DNA from: Bacteroidota bacterium
GTDB taxonomy: Bacteria > Bacteroidota > Bacteroidia > NS11-12g > UBA955
NCBI GenBank assembly: GCA_030834125.1
Contig: JAURFW010000004.1
Span: 1-64,000 of the forward strand
DNA: 64,000 bases
Reading direction: 5' to 3'
The notes below the pieces were generated by a model, which worked only from the letters and a program-made list of their open reading frames with translations, was not told the DNA's origin and ran no database searches. A program made the position numbers and the translations under genes. Position 1 is the first letter of the stretch. Every line of letters begins with the position of its first letter. Positions 19,587-28,839 of this stretch are shown here, piece after piece.

Positions 19587-20092
19587 CAGTCTAAAGCTAT
19601 TGCTGCAAATATCTGTTGTACGATAATATCAGTTAGTTCATTGCTTAGTTGAGATTCAACCGAATTAAACTCCAATTGAGAATCAAAAGTTTGTGAAGAA
19701 GTAAAGTCTTTTGAAAAATCTTTTTCAGAATACTTTGGACAAATAAAATCTACATGCACACTAATAGTAAATTGGGTTTGAGTGGCGCCGGTTGTTGAAC
19801 TAAGCGCCGCCGGTTGTATTCTGTATATTTTTATAAAACCTGTAACTTGATAATCGCCTTCTTGATCTTTAAGTCCTAACTGAGTCTCAGTTTGAAATTT
19901 AGTTTTAAGTTTTTCAGTAAAATCAATACTCAAACTTGGATTTACAAGTTCGGCTTCATTTTCAAAATAGGATACCGAAAAGGATTTTATATCAGTAGGG
20001 ATGTTTGACCCACGGAAATCGTAAATACCGCAGGAACTCAACATCATAGCCAAACCGATGAATTTAAGTTTTATTATTCTAATCCAATTCAT
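19583..20092 (-). CDS. lptE: LptE-like LPS-assembly lipoprotein
   Basis: 169 residues. Lipoprotein signal with lipobox LSSC (Cys21), then GIYDFRGSNIP and a compact alpha/beta domain typical of the LptE/RlpB family in Bacteroidetes, where it plugs the LptD barrel that places lipopolysaccharide on the outer leaflet. Similarity across the family is low, so the call rests on length, the GxYxFxG start after the lipidated cysteine, and the neighbourhood (sigma-54 activator upstream, SecG downstream). The ATG overlaps the upstream gene by 14 bp and the stop overlaps the downstream GTG. Confidence 0.82.
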   Translation of the reverse strand: MNWIRIIKLKFIGLAMMLSSCGIYDFRGSNIPTDIKSFSVSYFENEAELVNPSLSIDFTEKLKTKFQTETQLGLKDQEGDYQVTGFIKIYRIQPAALSSTTGATQTQFTISVHVDFICPKYSEKDFSKDFTSSQTFDSQLEFNSVESQLSNELTDIIVQQIFAAIALDW

Positions 20093-21329
20093 ATTGTTTG
20101 ATTTTCCGATACAAAGTTCTTTCAGAAATTCCTAAATCTTGTGCTGCCTTTTTTCTCTTTCCATTATTTCTGCTTAATGCAAGTCGAATAAGTTCAATTT
20201 CTTTCGCCTCAAGACTTAATTCATTATCGGTTTCTTCATGAGAGTATGCTTCTGCTTCAATAAAATCGTCGTCTTCATTATGGCCTTCGTGGTTGGAATT
20301 AGGATTTTCTCTTGGAGGTGAATTGAGCATTCTTGAAGAGTCATTATAATTGTAATGTTGAACATCAGAAGTTGAATATGGGTTTGGTCCCCCTTCATTT
20401 GCTTCTAAGAGTCCAAAAACTACTTTTTTCAGGTCATTTACATCCTTGCGTAAGTCTACTAAAACTTTATAAAAGATATCTCTTTCACTCATCCCCTCAT
20501 ATTGTTTTGAATCTGCTCCATTTCCAAGAAGAATAGGTAATTGGGTTTCTACTTTTGGAAGGTATTTAATTAGGTCATCAGCATCAAGCCAATCGCTATT
20601 TTCTAATACACAGATTTGTTCAGTAATATTCTTTAGTTGACGAATGTTCCCGGGCCATGGATATTGTAATAACACTTGTTGGGCTGCCGGACTTAATTCA
20701 ATTAAATTTCTATGGTGGGTTTCACTAAAATCCGAACTAAATTTTCTAAACAGTAGATAAATATCTTCCTTACGTTCGCTTAATTTAGGGACTCTGATTG
20801 GTACCGTAGCTAAACGATAGTAAAGATCTTCACGGAACTTTCCCATTTGTGCTAATTGAAGCAAGTCTTTGTTGGTGGCTGCTACAATTCGAACATCGGT
20901 TTTTTGTACTTGACTGCTTCCTACTTTTATGAATTCTCCATTTTCTAAAACTCGAAGTAAACGCGCTTGTGTTCCTAATGGTAATTCCCCTACTTCATCC
21001 AAAAATAATGTTCCACCATTAACACTTTCGAAATAGCCCTTTCTTTTTTCTGAGGCTCCCGTAAATGCACCTTTCTCATGTCCGAATAGTTCACTATCAA
21101 TAGTTCCTTCAGGAATGGCGCCGCAGTTAACTGCTATAAATGATTGGTGTTTTCTAGAACTTAATTGATGAATTACTTTGCTAAAGCTTTCTTTTCCAGC
21201 ACCACTCTCACCTTGTATGAGTACATTCATGTCTGTAGGGGCGACCTTAACCGCCGTTTGTAAAGCGGTGTTTAGCATGCCTGAATTCCCGATTATACCA
21301 AATCGCAACTTAACTGATTGTAAATCCAT
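20079..21329 (-). CDS. sigma-54-dependent transcriptional activator (no receiver domain)
   Basis: 416 residues. An AAA+ central domain starts almost at the N-terminus: Walker A GESGAGKE at 40-47, the GAFTGA loop at 87-92 (contacts sigma-54), Walker B LFLDEVGEL near 104-112, and arginine-finger and sensor regions further on. It ends in a Fis-type helix-turn-helix (about 380-416). There is no N-terminal receiver or sensing domain, so its signal is unknown. Between AAA+ and HTH lies a low-complexity linker. It heads an overlapping unit with lptE, the TPR gene and secG, suggesting linked expression with envelope biogenesis. Divergent from parC. Confidence 0.93.
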   Translation of the reverse strand: MDLQSVKLRFGIIGNSGMLNTALQTAVKVAPTDMNVLIQGESGAGKESFSKVIHQLSSRKHQSFIAVNCGAIPEGTIDSELFGHEKGAFTGASEKRKGYFESVNGGTLFLDEVGELPLGTQARLLRVLENGEFIKVGSSQVQKTDVRIVAATNKDLLQLAQMGKFREDLYYRLATVPIRVPKLSERKEDIYLLFRKFSSDFSETHHRNLIELSPAAQQVLLQYPWPGNIRQLKNITEQICVLENSDWLDADDLIKYLPKVETQLPILLGNGADSKQYEGMSERDIFYKVLVDLRKDVNDLKKVVFGLLEANEGGPNPYSTSDVQHYNYNDSSRMLNSPPRENPNSNHEGHNEDDDFIEAEAYSHEETDNELSLEAKEIELIRLALSRNNGKRKKAAQDLGISERTLYRKIKQYELD

Positions 21330-21439
21330 TGTTCTTTGAATTACAAAGATAATGTCCTTGCTGACAAAATGTCACTATTTAGTCAATTAATTCTGATTGT
21401 TTGTGTATAAACTGTGTGTTAAAGAAAGAGTAAATCGGT

Positions 21440-21447
21440 TAGATTTG
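21440..21447 (+). promoter_or_regulatory. -7 promoter element of parC (TAGATTTG)
   Basis: Exact TAnnTTTG match 14 bp before the parC ATG. Confidence 0.5.
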
Positions 21448-21461
21448 AACTTTCTGAAAAT

Positions 21462-24158
21462 ATGGAAGACAATCCTGAATTGAACAACCCATTAAACGAA
21501 AATTCTTCTGAGCAGGAAAACGAATCAAACGTAGGTTCATCAGAAACGGTTAAGCCCGTATCTGGTCTATATAAAGATTGGTTTGTGGAATATGCTAGTT
21601 ACGTTATTTTGGAACGTGCAATTCCTGCTATTGAGGATGGTTTAAAACCCGTTCAGAGAAGAATCCTTCATGCCATGAATGAAATGGACGATGGGCGATT
21701 CAATAAGGTTGCAAATATTATCGGTGCTACAATGGCATATCACCCCCATGGAGACGCAGCTATTGGTGATGCGTTGGTTAATTTGGGTCAAAAAGATTTG
21801 CTAATTGATACTCAAGGTAACTGGGGAGATGTGAGAACAGGTGATTCTGCTGCTGCGCCTCGTTACATTGAAGCTCGTCTTTCAAAATTCGCTCAAGACG
21901 TTGCATTCAATAATAAGACTACCTACTGGCAAAAAAGTTATGATGGCCGAAAAAATGAGCCAATAAAACTTCCAATGAAATTTCCGCTACTTCTTGCACA
22001 AGGAGTTGAGGGAATTGCTGTGGGTCTAAGCACTAAGATTATGCCTCATAATTTCATAGAACTTTGTGAGGGTAGTATTAATGTTTTAAAGGGTAAAAAA
22101 GTTCAAATTTTCCCGGATTTTCCAACAGGTGGCTTTGCAGATTTTAGCCAATATAACGATGGAATGAAAGGATCTCGGGTTAGAGTTAGAGCAAAAATTG
22201 AAGAGAGAGATAAGTCCACCTTGTTAATCAAGGAAATTCCCTTTGGAACAACAACTGGAAGTCTTATTGATAGCATTCTGAAAGCCTCCGATAATGGTAA
22301 ATTCAAAGTTAAAAAGGTAATTGACAATACTGCGAGAGATGTTGAAATAGAAATTCAACTAACGGCAGGTATGAATCCTGACTTGGCCATCAATGCACTT
22401 TATGCATTTACCGATTGTGAAGTATCAATTTCTCCATTGTCATGTGTGATTATTGATGACAAGCCACATTTTATTGGTGTAAGTGAAATATTGCAAATAT
22501 GTACTGAAAACACAAAAGATTTGCTCCGCCAAGAGTTACAGATTCAGTTAAATGAATTAGAAACTAAATGGCATTTTTCTTCATTAGAAAAGATCTTTAT
22601 TGAAAATCGTATATATAGAGATATTGAAGAATGTGAAACGTGGGAAGCAGTTCTTCAAGCAATAGATAAAGGATTAGACCCCTTTAAGAACTTATTAAGA
22701 CGTGAAGTAACTGAAGATGATATTGTAAAGCTTACTGAGATTAAAATTAAACGTATTTCAAAGTTTGACTCATTCAAGGCTGATGAATTAATTAAGCTAA
22801 TTGAGCTTGAAATCGATGAGGTAAATCATCATCTTGAACATCTTACGGATTACTCAATTGAGTATTTCCGTCAGTTAATTAAGAAATACGGGAAGGATAA
22901 AGAGCGTAAAACTGAAAATCGCGTATTTGATACAATAGAAGCCAATGTTGTTGCTGTTGCAAATACTAAATTATATGCCAATTTTTCGGAGGGATTTGTT
23001 GGAACCAGCCTAAAGAAAGATGATTATGTTTTAGATTGTAGTGACTTGGATGATATAATTGCTTTCCGAAAGGATGGAACTTATTCAATATCTAAAGTCA
23101 GTGATAAAACCTACTACGGGAAAGATATTATTTATGTGGGAATTTGGCGCAAAGGAGATGAGCGAACAACATATAACCTAGTTTATTGGGATGGTGTCGG
23201 TAAAAAAGCTATGGCCAAAAGATTTAACGCTACTGGTCTTATTAGAGAGAAGGTTTACAATATGGCAAACGACCATGCAAAGTCTGCAGTACTTTATTTC
23301 TCAGCCAACTCTAATGGTGAAGCGGAAAAAGTAAATGTTCATTTGAGTGCAACGGCAAATGCACGTATTAAAAGTTTTGAATATGACTTTTCAAAACTTG
23401 CTATAAAGGGTAAAACTGCAAATGGAAATCAAATAACCAAATATCCGGTAAAAAGGGTTGATCTAAAGGAAAAAGGTGGATCAACATTAGGAGGAGTTAA
23501 TATTTGGTGGGATGATATGACTGGAAGGCTCAATGGCGATGAGAAAGGAAAGTTCTTAGGTGAATTTCAGGAAGATGATAAGATAGTGGTTATTTATAAA
23601 GATGGATCCTATGAGATTAATAACTATGAGTTGATCAATCGTTTTGATTCTTCAGAATTATATCACATACAGAAATTCTATCCAGAATTACCAATACAGG
23701 TAATTTATCTTGATGGTAAAACTAAGAATCATATGGTTAAGCGTTTCTTGATTGAAACTAGTACCATAGGAAAGAAGTTTGTTTTCATATCCGAAGAAAA
23801 AGGCTCCAAACTTGAAGTATGTACACTTGCTGCGCCTGCTGAAGTTGAAATAACTACTTCAAATAAAAAGAATGATAAAACAGTAGATACAATTGAGTTG
23901 GATTCTTTTATTGATATTAAAGGATGGCGTGCATTAGGAAATAGGTTGCATGCAGATTCAGTGAAAAAGGTTTTATTGAAGAGTGATAAAGAAGGTATTC
24001 CTCCACAAAAAGAGGATGAATTAGAAAATGATGATTACGCTGCAGAAAATGATAAAAGCTCAGAATCTTCAACAAATAATACCGATGAAAAACCTCCAGT
24101 TAATCCAGAACCAGAGATTAAACGCAGAGGAGACTCCCCCCAACTAGATTTATTATAA
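21462..24158 (+). CDS. parC: type IIA topoisomerase subunit A (topoisomerase IV ParC type)
   Basis: DNA breakage-reunion subunit partnering ParE. 898 residues. The N-terminal winged-helix/tower region carries the quinolone-resistance-region motif YHPHGDAAIGDAL (93-105) and the catalytic tyrosine in AAPRYIEARL (Tyr135). The long C-terminal domain is a degenerate beta-pinwheel without a clear GyrA box, which suits a ParC-like role. The last ~70 residues are acidic and disordered, ending SPQLDLL. The gene converges with the ABC permease, with only 1 bp between stop codons. Its expected partner at 5549-7435 is on the other strand. Confidence 0.93.
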   Translation: MEDNPELNNPLNENSSEQENESNVGSSETVKPVSGLYKDWFVEYASYVILERAIPAIEDGLKPVQRRILHAMNEMDDGRFNKVANIIGATMAYHPHGDAAIGDALVNLGQKDLLIDTQGNWGDVRTGDSAAAPRYIEARLSKFAQDVAFNNKTTYWQKSYDGRKNEPIKLPMKFPLLLAQGVEGIAVGLSTKIMPHNFIELCEGSINVLKGKKVQIFPDFPTGGFADFSQYNDGMKGSRVRVRAKIEERDKSTLLIKEIPFGTTTGSLIDSILKASDNGKFKVKKVIDNTARDVEIEIQLTAGMNPDLAINALYAFTDCEVSISPLSCVIIDDKPHFIGVSEILQICTENTKDLLRQELQIQLNELETKWHFSSLEKIFIENRIYRDIEECETWEAVLQAIDKGLDPFKNLLRREVTEDDIVKLTEIKIKRISKFDSFKADELIKLIELEIDEVNHHLEHLTDYSIEYFRQLIKKYGKDKERKTENRVFDTIEANVVAVANTKLYANFSEGFVGTSLKKDDYVLDCSDLDDIIAFRKDGTYSISKVSDKTYYGKDIIYVGIWRKGDERTTYNLVYWDGVGKKAMAKRFNATGLIREKVYNMANDHAKSAVLYFSANSNGEAEKVNVHLSATANARIKSFEYDFSKLAIKGKTANGNQITKYPVKRVDLKEKGGSTLGGVNIWWDDMTGRLNGDEKGKFLGEFQEDDKIVVIYKDGSYEINNYELINRFDSSELYHIQKFYPELPIQVIYLDGKTKNHMVKRFLIETSTIGKKFVFISEEKGSKLEVCTLAAPAEVEITTSNKKNDKTVDTIELDSFIDIKGWRALGNRLHADSVKKVLLKSDKEGIPPQKEDELENDDYAAENDKSSESSTNNTDEKPPVNPEPEIKRRGDSPQLDLL

Positions 24159-24159
24159 A

Positions 24160-25455
24160 TTAGGATTGTCTTATCCAGCGTAAAAAGTCTTTCCAGCTTG
24201 GTTTTTTACCGTACATCAATATTCCAATCCTGTAAATTCTCGCAGTTAACCAAACCATAATTACAAAGGAAATAACGAGTATTACGAAGCTACTTATTAT
24301 TTCCATTACAGGAACCCCAAATGGTGCGCGAACGGACATAACTATCGGGCTAGATAAAGGTATCATAGAGAAAATTTGAGCGAGTTTACCATTAGGTGCC
24401 TGGAAGACTACACTTTGTGCAATTACTAAAGAAAATACGAGAGGTAAACTAACCGGTAACATGAATTGTTGAACATCGGTTTCTTGATTTACAGAAGCCC
24501 CAATTGCAGCAAAGATGCTACTGTATAATAAGTATCCCCCCAAAAAGAATAAAACAAATACAGTAATTACTTCTCCAAATGGGATGTTGTCTAGTCCTGC
24601 TAATAGTTCAATGCCTTTAACCTCACTAGCAGATAGATTGCTAATGTCTGCTGTTTCAATAGATTTTCCTCCAGTAATATATTTGCTTAATAGAGTAACG
24701 AAAGAAACCGATAAAGTAATCCATGCTAGAAACTGGGTTAGACCAACCATTGCTACTCCTATTATTTTCCCCATCATGAGTTCAAAGGGTTTTACGGAAC
24801 TCACAATTACCTCAACAATACGGTTTGTTTTTTCTTCCATTGCAGAGCGCATAACCATGGAGCCATAAATGAAAATAAACATGTAAATAATAAGTGCAAG
24901 TGCAAAACCAATTCCACTCTTTAATGCAGAAGATGTTTGTTCAACATTACCTTCATCATTGATCTCTAGCATTTGAATTTCCCCTTTTACTTGGGTGTTT
25001 TCAAGAGTCTCACGATCTATTCCCGCTTCTTTTAATAAATGAACATGTATATGATTTTTAAAGAATTGAGTAAATCTTGAAATTTGAACAACAGAAAGTG
25101 CTTCATCCACCAAAAGCTCTGAGCTATCTAATGTTCTGAGATCTTTGTCTTTAAAGTTTACCCAACCATGTACCATACCATTATTTATATGGGCTTTTAT
25201 GGTGTCAATAGATTTTGGAGCTTTCAGTATAATAAAATTATCGAAGGTGGCCTCATCTGGCTCAACCATGGGGTTTTCAGAAGAAAAGTATACAGTTTTT
25301 ATTGAATTATCTTCTGCACCTTTTGTAGCAAAATATATAGTTCCTCCATAGAAAGCGGCAATTAGAATTGGCGCAAGAAAAGTCATCACTATAAAGGTCT
25401 TGTTCTTTACTCTAGTGAGATATTCTTTCTTTAAAATTACCCAGATATTCTTCAT
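24160..25455 (-). CDS. ABC-2 type exporter permease (NatB-like)
   Basis: Membrane subunit of an ABC exporter, 431 residues. One transmembrane helix is near the N-terminus (about 19-40), then a large extracytoplasmic domain of about 150 residues, then a C-terminal block of five to six helices (from about 185) with the motif AMEEKTNRIVEVIVSSVKPFELMMGKI, typical of NatB/YhaP-like ABC-2 permeases. It is translationally coupled to the ATPase gene upstream (ATGA overlap). Homologues are annotated as sodium exporters, but many act on other substrates; the substrate here is unknown. Confidence 0.9.
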   Translation of the reverse strand: MKNIWVILKKEYLTRVKNKTFIVMTFLAPILIAAFYGGTIYFATKGAEDNSIKTVYFSSENPMVEPDEATFDNFIILKAPKSIDTIKAHINNGMVHGWVNFKDKDLRTLDSSELLVDEALSVVQISRFTQFFKNHIHVHLLKEAGIDRETLENTQVKGEIQMLEINDEGNVEQTSSALKSGIGFALALIIYMFIFIYGSMVMRSAMEEKTNRIVEVIVSSVKPFELMMGKIIGVAMVGLTQFLAWITLSVSFVTLLSKYITGGKSIETADISNLSASEVKGIELLAGLDNIPFGEVITVFVLFFLGGYLLYSSIFAAIGASVNQETDVQQFMLPVSLPLVFSLVIAQSVVFQAPNGKLAQIFSMIPLSSPIVMSVRAPFGVPVMEIISSFVILVISFVIMVWLTARIYRIGILMYGKKPSWKDFLRWIRQS

Positions 25456-26339
25456 GTCACTTGATGTACAAATATTTGATGCATGCTCGGAATATGTTCC
25501 TTAAATGCTATTAGATTACCCGTATTAAATGCCCAATTCATCAATTCCTTAGAATCTTGGTTTTCGCCAAGTTTAATTCTATGTGTTTTGCCAATGAGCT
25601 CCTTTTTTGAAAGTTGGATATTATAAATTTCCGGTACGTTAGTATCTTTATTGAAAGTAATATCAAACTCATTTTGTCTAAATGAACGTCTTACTTCAGA
25701 AATTTCTCCGTCTAGTTTCTTTTTCCCCTGATGGATTATGGCAATTTGATCGCAAAGTTCCTCTACATTGTCCATTCTGTGAGTAGAAAAAATAATAGTT
25801 GCACCTTCATTTTTTAACTCAATTATTAGGTCTTTTACCAGGTCGGCATTTACAGGATCAAACCCACTAAAGGGCTCATCTAAAATTAAAAACTCCGGCT
25901 TGTGAAGAATAGTTGAAATAAATTGAACTTTTTGAGCCATTCCCTTAGATAATTCTTCCATTTTTTTATCTGCCCAACTCACAATCTCCAATTTGTTCAT
26001 CCAATGTTTCACATTCTCCTTGGCTTGTGATCTAGACATCCCTTTCAATTCAGCAAAATATAATAGCTGATCAACAACGGTCATTTTTCGATATAAACCG
26101 CGTTCCTCGGGCATATAGCCGATTTTAGATACTATTTTCTGATTAACAGGAACGTTATTGAAGATTATCTCACCTCTATCAGGTGTAGTAACTGTAGATA
26201 GCATTCTCATCAAAGTAGTTTTGCCTGCTCCGTTGGGACCAAGCAATCCTAAAATTTTACCCGATTGTACTTCAAGAGAGATATCGTCATTGACGCAAAT
26301 ATCTCCAAAGTATTTGTACACATGAGAAATACGCAGCAT
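25452..26339 (-). CDS. ABC transporter ATP-binding protein (NatA-like)
   Basis: Cytoplasmic ATPase of the exporter with the 24160-25455 permease. 295 residues. Walker A GPNGAGKT is at 34-41, Q-loop region GYMPEERGLY near 93-102, signature ELSKGMAQKVQ near 133-143 (variant of LSGGQ), Walker B FLILDEPFSGFDP near 155-167, and switch histidine in STHRM. The C-terminal ~75 residues after the ATPase core match the extension found in NatA/DUF4162-type ATPases. First gene of a two-gene unit; the start is supported by the usual short N-terminus (MLRISHVYKYFG). Confidence 0.94.
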   Translation of the reverse strand: MLRISHVYKYFGDICVNDDISLEVQSGKILGLLGPNGAGKTTLMRMLSTVTTPDRGEIIFNNVPVNQKIVSKIGYMPEERGLYRKMTVVDQLLYFAELKGMSRSQAKENVKHWMNKLEIVSWADKKMEELSKGMAQKVQFISTILHKPEFLILDEPFSGFDPVNADLVKDLIIELKNEGATIIFSTHRMDNVEELCDQIAIIHQGKKKLDGEISEVRRSFRQNEFDITFNKDTNVPEIYNIQLSKKELIGKTHRIKLGENQDSKELMNWAFNTGNLIAFKEHIPSMHQIFVHQVT

Positions 26340-26411
26340 AAATCAACTACGAAAGTACATTTGTCACCTAATCGAAGTGATTTTTTATCGATAAGCGTAT
26401 AGTTTATTTGC

Positions 26412-26861
26412 CTAACAAACTTTGTCGGCAGCATAAGACGCACACAAACTAAATGGTTTTGTGCGTGCATTGTATCCCATACTTTCTACAAGGCCTACTG
26501 CGGCACGAACAACATCGTTTGATTTGAACTTAGGATCTGGATTAAGATCTAAATCAATAAATGCAGGTTTGGGGAAGCCGGATTGAACTAATTCCTCGGC
26601 TAATGCTACAGAATATTCAACTTCTTTCCATAGCCGAGACCATCTATCAGTAACTCTTTTCAATTTTATTTTATCGTAAAGCACATGGCCACCACGCTTT
26701 TCCTTATAGAGTACAACTACCATCCCATAAATGGTTAAATCATCTCTATTTTTGGAATCACATCCAATTATTATTTGTGTTTCTGGATGAGCGTCGAGAT
26801 AATCTTTGAGATATGAATGTAAATCTACTTTTTCTTCAGTTGATAAAATACGATACGACAT
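26412..26861 (-). CDS. RNase H-like protein, DUF458/YkuK family
   Basis: 149 residues, close to the family length. The hallmark IIIGCDSKN with the acidic DS pair is at about 30-38, followed by a beta-strand (YGMVVVLYKEKRGGHVLYD), and FIDLDLNPDP near 100-109 provides a second acidic cluster, consistent with an RNase H-like fold. B. subtilis YkuK is the best-known relative; its function is not established. It sits upstream of the ABC exporter genes on the same strand, separated by 72 bp. An A/T-rich 98-bp gap with an 8-bp inverted repeat lies on its upstream side. Confidence 0.82.
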   Translation of the reverse strand: MSYRILSTEEKVDLHSYLKDYLDAHPETQIIIGCDSKNRDDLTIYGMVVVLYKEKRGGHVLYDKIKLKRVTDRWSRLWKEVEYSVALAEELVQSGFPKPAFIDLDLNPDPKFKSNDVVRAAVGLVESMGYNARTKPFSLCASYAADKVC

Positions 26862-26959
26862 AGCACCAAATTAATATTTAATCGTATGAATTTCAATTGA
26901 TGTGGATTTTTTAATGAGAAATTAACAATATCCACATATTGTAAATATTACTCAATTTA

Positions 26960-27730
26960 TTAAAACTTCAAGTGTCTAATGGTTTCTGTATTTCCAATAA
27001 GTTGTTGCAATGAATCAATTCCAATTTGCACGTGTTTCTTATCAAATAAGTTAGAGTTTAATTTGTCTTTTTCCAAGGTTTTTACTCCTTCTGGTGTCAT
27101 AGGCGAGTCACTTACTAAAAGCAAAGCACCAACTGGAATCTTATTATGGAAACCAACTGTAAATAAAGTAGCCGTTTCCATATCAATTGCATAGGCTCTG
27201 ATATCCTCAAGATATTTTTTGAAGTCTAGGTCGTATTCCCAAACTCTTCGATTCGTTGTGTATACAGTACCTGTCCAATAATCAGTTTTATGTTCTCGAA
27301 TAGTAGTTGATATTGCTTTTTGTAAGGAAAATGACGGCATTGCAGGAACCTCCTGCGGAAAATAATCGTTGGATGTTCCATCGCCTCGTATAGCTCCAAT
27401 TGGCAGAACAAAATCTCCAATTTCAATACGCTTTTTTAATCCGCCACACTTTCCAAGAAACAATACGGCCTCTGGGTTTATTGCAGATAATAAGTCCATA
27501 ATGGTTGCGGCATTTGGGCTACCCATTCCAAAATTTATAATAGTAATATTCTGCGCAGTGGCGGAACGCATGTTTTTGTCTAGACCTTGGATTTCAGCAC
27601 CGGTTAACTCTGAAAAATATGTAATGTATTTGTCGAAGTTGGTTAGCAAAATATATTGTCCAAAATTTTCAAGTTCAACGCCAGTATATCTGACTAGCCA
27701 GTTATCTACAATTTCTTTCTTTGTTTTCAT
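26960..27730 (-). CDS. amn: AMP nucleosidase (short Bacteroidetes form)
   Basis: Hydrolyses AMP to adenine and ribose 5-phosphate, a purine salvage or energy-charge control step. 256 residues: the catalytic nucleoside phosphorylase-like domain only, without the regulatory N-terminal half of the E. coli enzyme, as usual in this phylum. Visible family stretches: INFGMGSPNAATIMDLL, FLGKCGGLKK (phosphate/ribose site), YTTNRRVWEYD, AIDMETATLF (the Glu binds ribose) and LLVSDSPMTPEGVKT with the catalytic Asp. Just downstream (26862-26959) is an A/T-rich gap. Confidence 0.93.
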   Translation of the reverse strand: MKTKKEIVDNWLVRYTGVELENFGQYILLTNFDKYITYFSELTGAEIQGLDKNMRSATAQNITIINFGMGSPNAATIMDLLSAINPEAVLFLGKCGGLKKRIEIGDFVLPIGAIRGDGTSNDYFPQEVPAMPSFSLQKAISTTIREHKTDYWTGTVYTTNRRVWEYDLDFKKYLEDIRAYAIDMETATLFTVGFHNKIPVGALLLVSDSPMTPEGVKTLEKDKLNSNLFDKKHVQIGIDSLQQLIGNTETIRHLKF

Positions 27731-27770
27731 AGATGATTGTTAGTTACATTTAAAATTGATAAGTAATAAA

Positions 27771-28121
27771 TTAATCGTCTGATTGCTGACTTTCGAATGT
27801 CTGTCTATCCCAATATCCTCTTTGATGGATGATTTTATCATTTTTAAACCAAAAAAAGCCACATCCTCTAAGACCCATAGGATCTTTCCATTCAAGAATT
27901 CCAACGTCTCCATCTTCAAATATATTCTCTGGGATACACACCATTTTATATTGATTAAATTCCCAACTGAAGAATTCAAAAATAGCAGCTTTACCATTAA
28001 TTGAGTTGTCAAGAGCTACTTGGTAATTTACAGCCTCTTCAGCATATAAATCTGAGATTTTAGCGGCATCCTTATCATTGAAAGCTTCTACCCATTGTTC
28101 AAGGATTTCTTTCGGACTCAT
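27771..28121 (-). CDS. NTF2-like (SnoaL-type) small protein
   Basis: 116 residues with the cone-shaped NTF2-like fold pattern: N-terminal helix EILEQWVEAFNDKDAAKISDLY, then AEEAVNYQVALDN and a run of beta strands including GILEWKDPMG and RGCGFFWFKNDKIIHQRGYWD. Such domains occur in isomerases, dehydratases and ligand-binding proteins. The start codon overlaps the stop of the upstream 28118-28753 gene (ATGA), so the two are co-translated. No signal peptide. Specific activity unknown. Confidence 0.82.
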   Translation of the reverse strand: MSPKEILEQWVEAFNDKDAAKISDLYAEEAVNYQVALDNSINGKAAIFEFFSWEFNQYKMVCIPENIFEDGDVGILEWKDPMGLRGCGFFWFKNDKIIHQRGYWDRQTFESQQSDD

Positions 28122-28753
28122 AATTTAATATTGTTAGGACCTTTTCCCGATTTGATTTTTGGAATTAGTTTAATAATCCGGTTTGTTTTTGTTGCGGATT
28201 GTTTGGCACTATTAAAATACATCAAATAAGCTCTCTGCCTGCCTGGGGTTAAATTAAAAAAGTCCTTTTCTAAATCAGGATTTAATTTAAATTGCTCTAT
28301 CAATTCATATGGCGGTTCCTCTTCCTTTACTTTTTCAGGAAGTTTGATTCCCGACTTTTCAATTTCCATGGCTTGATGAATGTAATTTAAAATTAATTCA
28401 GGTTGTTCCATTAATTTTTGTGAAACATCATTTTTTTTGAATTTTAACATTCTGGAAGTTTGCGAATTTTCGCCAGGTTTTGTCAAGAGTTGTAAATAGT
28501 CTTCTATTAATACACCTTTCAGGAAGTTGATACAGCAATAATCACGGAATGATGCAATAATTATCACGTTTTTTCCATTTAAGGTATAACATGGTTGGCT
28601 CCACTTTATTTCTTCTTTTAGATCAGTGGAATTAACTAATGAACGAAGAAATATTAACTCTTCCGTCCATAAATGAACTTTGCAACTTGGTTTTTGAAAA
28701 TGTGAACACCTTCCACATCCGTCGGTTAAGTATTGATCAACTGAACTTATCAC
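28118..28753 (-). CDS. YdeI/OmdA-associated family protein with DUF1801-like domain
   Basis: 211 residues. The N-terminal two thirds resemble a DUF1801-type (YdhG-like) domain: LKEEIKWSQPCYTLNGKNVIIIASFRDYCCINFLKG (in pieces), where the substrate pocket faces a KWSxPxY motif. The C-terminal part matches the YdeI/OmpD-associated family: FFNLTPGRQRAYLMYFNSAKQSATKTNRI. The first 30 residues hold four cysteines (CGRCSHF, then KPSC), a possible extra metal site not usual in the family. Overlaps the NTF2-like gene by 4 bp. Function of the family is poorly defined. Confidence 0.8.
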   Translation of the reverse strand: MISSVDQYLTDGCGRCSHFQKPSCKVHLWTEELIFLRSLVNSTDLKEEIKWSQPCYTLNGKNVIIIASFRDYCCINFLKGVLIEDYLQLLTKPGENSQTSRMLKFKKNDVSQKLMEQPELILNYIHQAMEIEKSGIKLPEKVKEEEPPYELIEQFKLNPDLEKDFFNLTPGRQRAYLMYFNSAKQSATKTNRIIKLIPKIKSGKGPNNIKL

Positions 28754-28787
28754 AAACCAAAGATAATAATTTACAATGGTGGATATT

Positions 28788-28822
28788 AAAAAAAAGGCGT
28801 ATACACCGCTTTTTTTAATATC
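28788..28822 (-). terminator. terminator downstream of trxA
   Basis: Imperfect inverted repeat centred on GTATAC, flanked by long A and T runs, just past the trxA stop on the minus strand. Confidence 0.7.
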
Positions 28823-28839
28823 TATGAAATTGATTGTTT

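Noticed and set aside
26900-26937. Inverted repeat ATGTGGAT / ATCCACAT with DnaA-box resemblance, in an A/T-rich gap between amn and the RNase H-like gene
   Set aside because: Only one 9-mer is within one mismatch of TTATCCACA, no cluster of boxes is present, and it is far from dnaA. Too little to call an origin.
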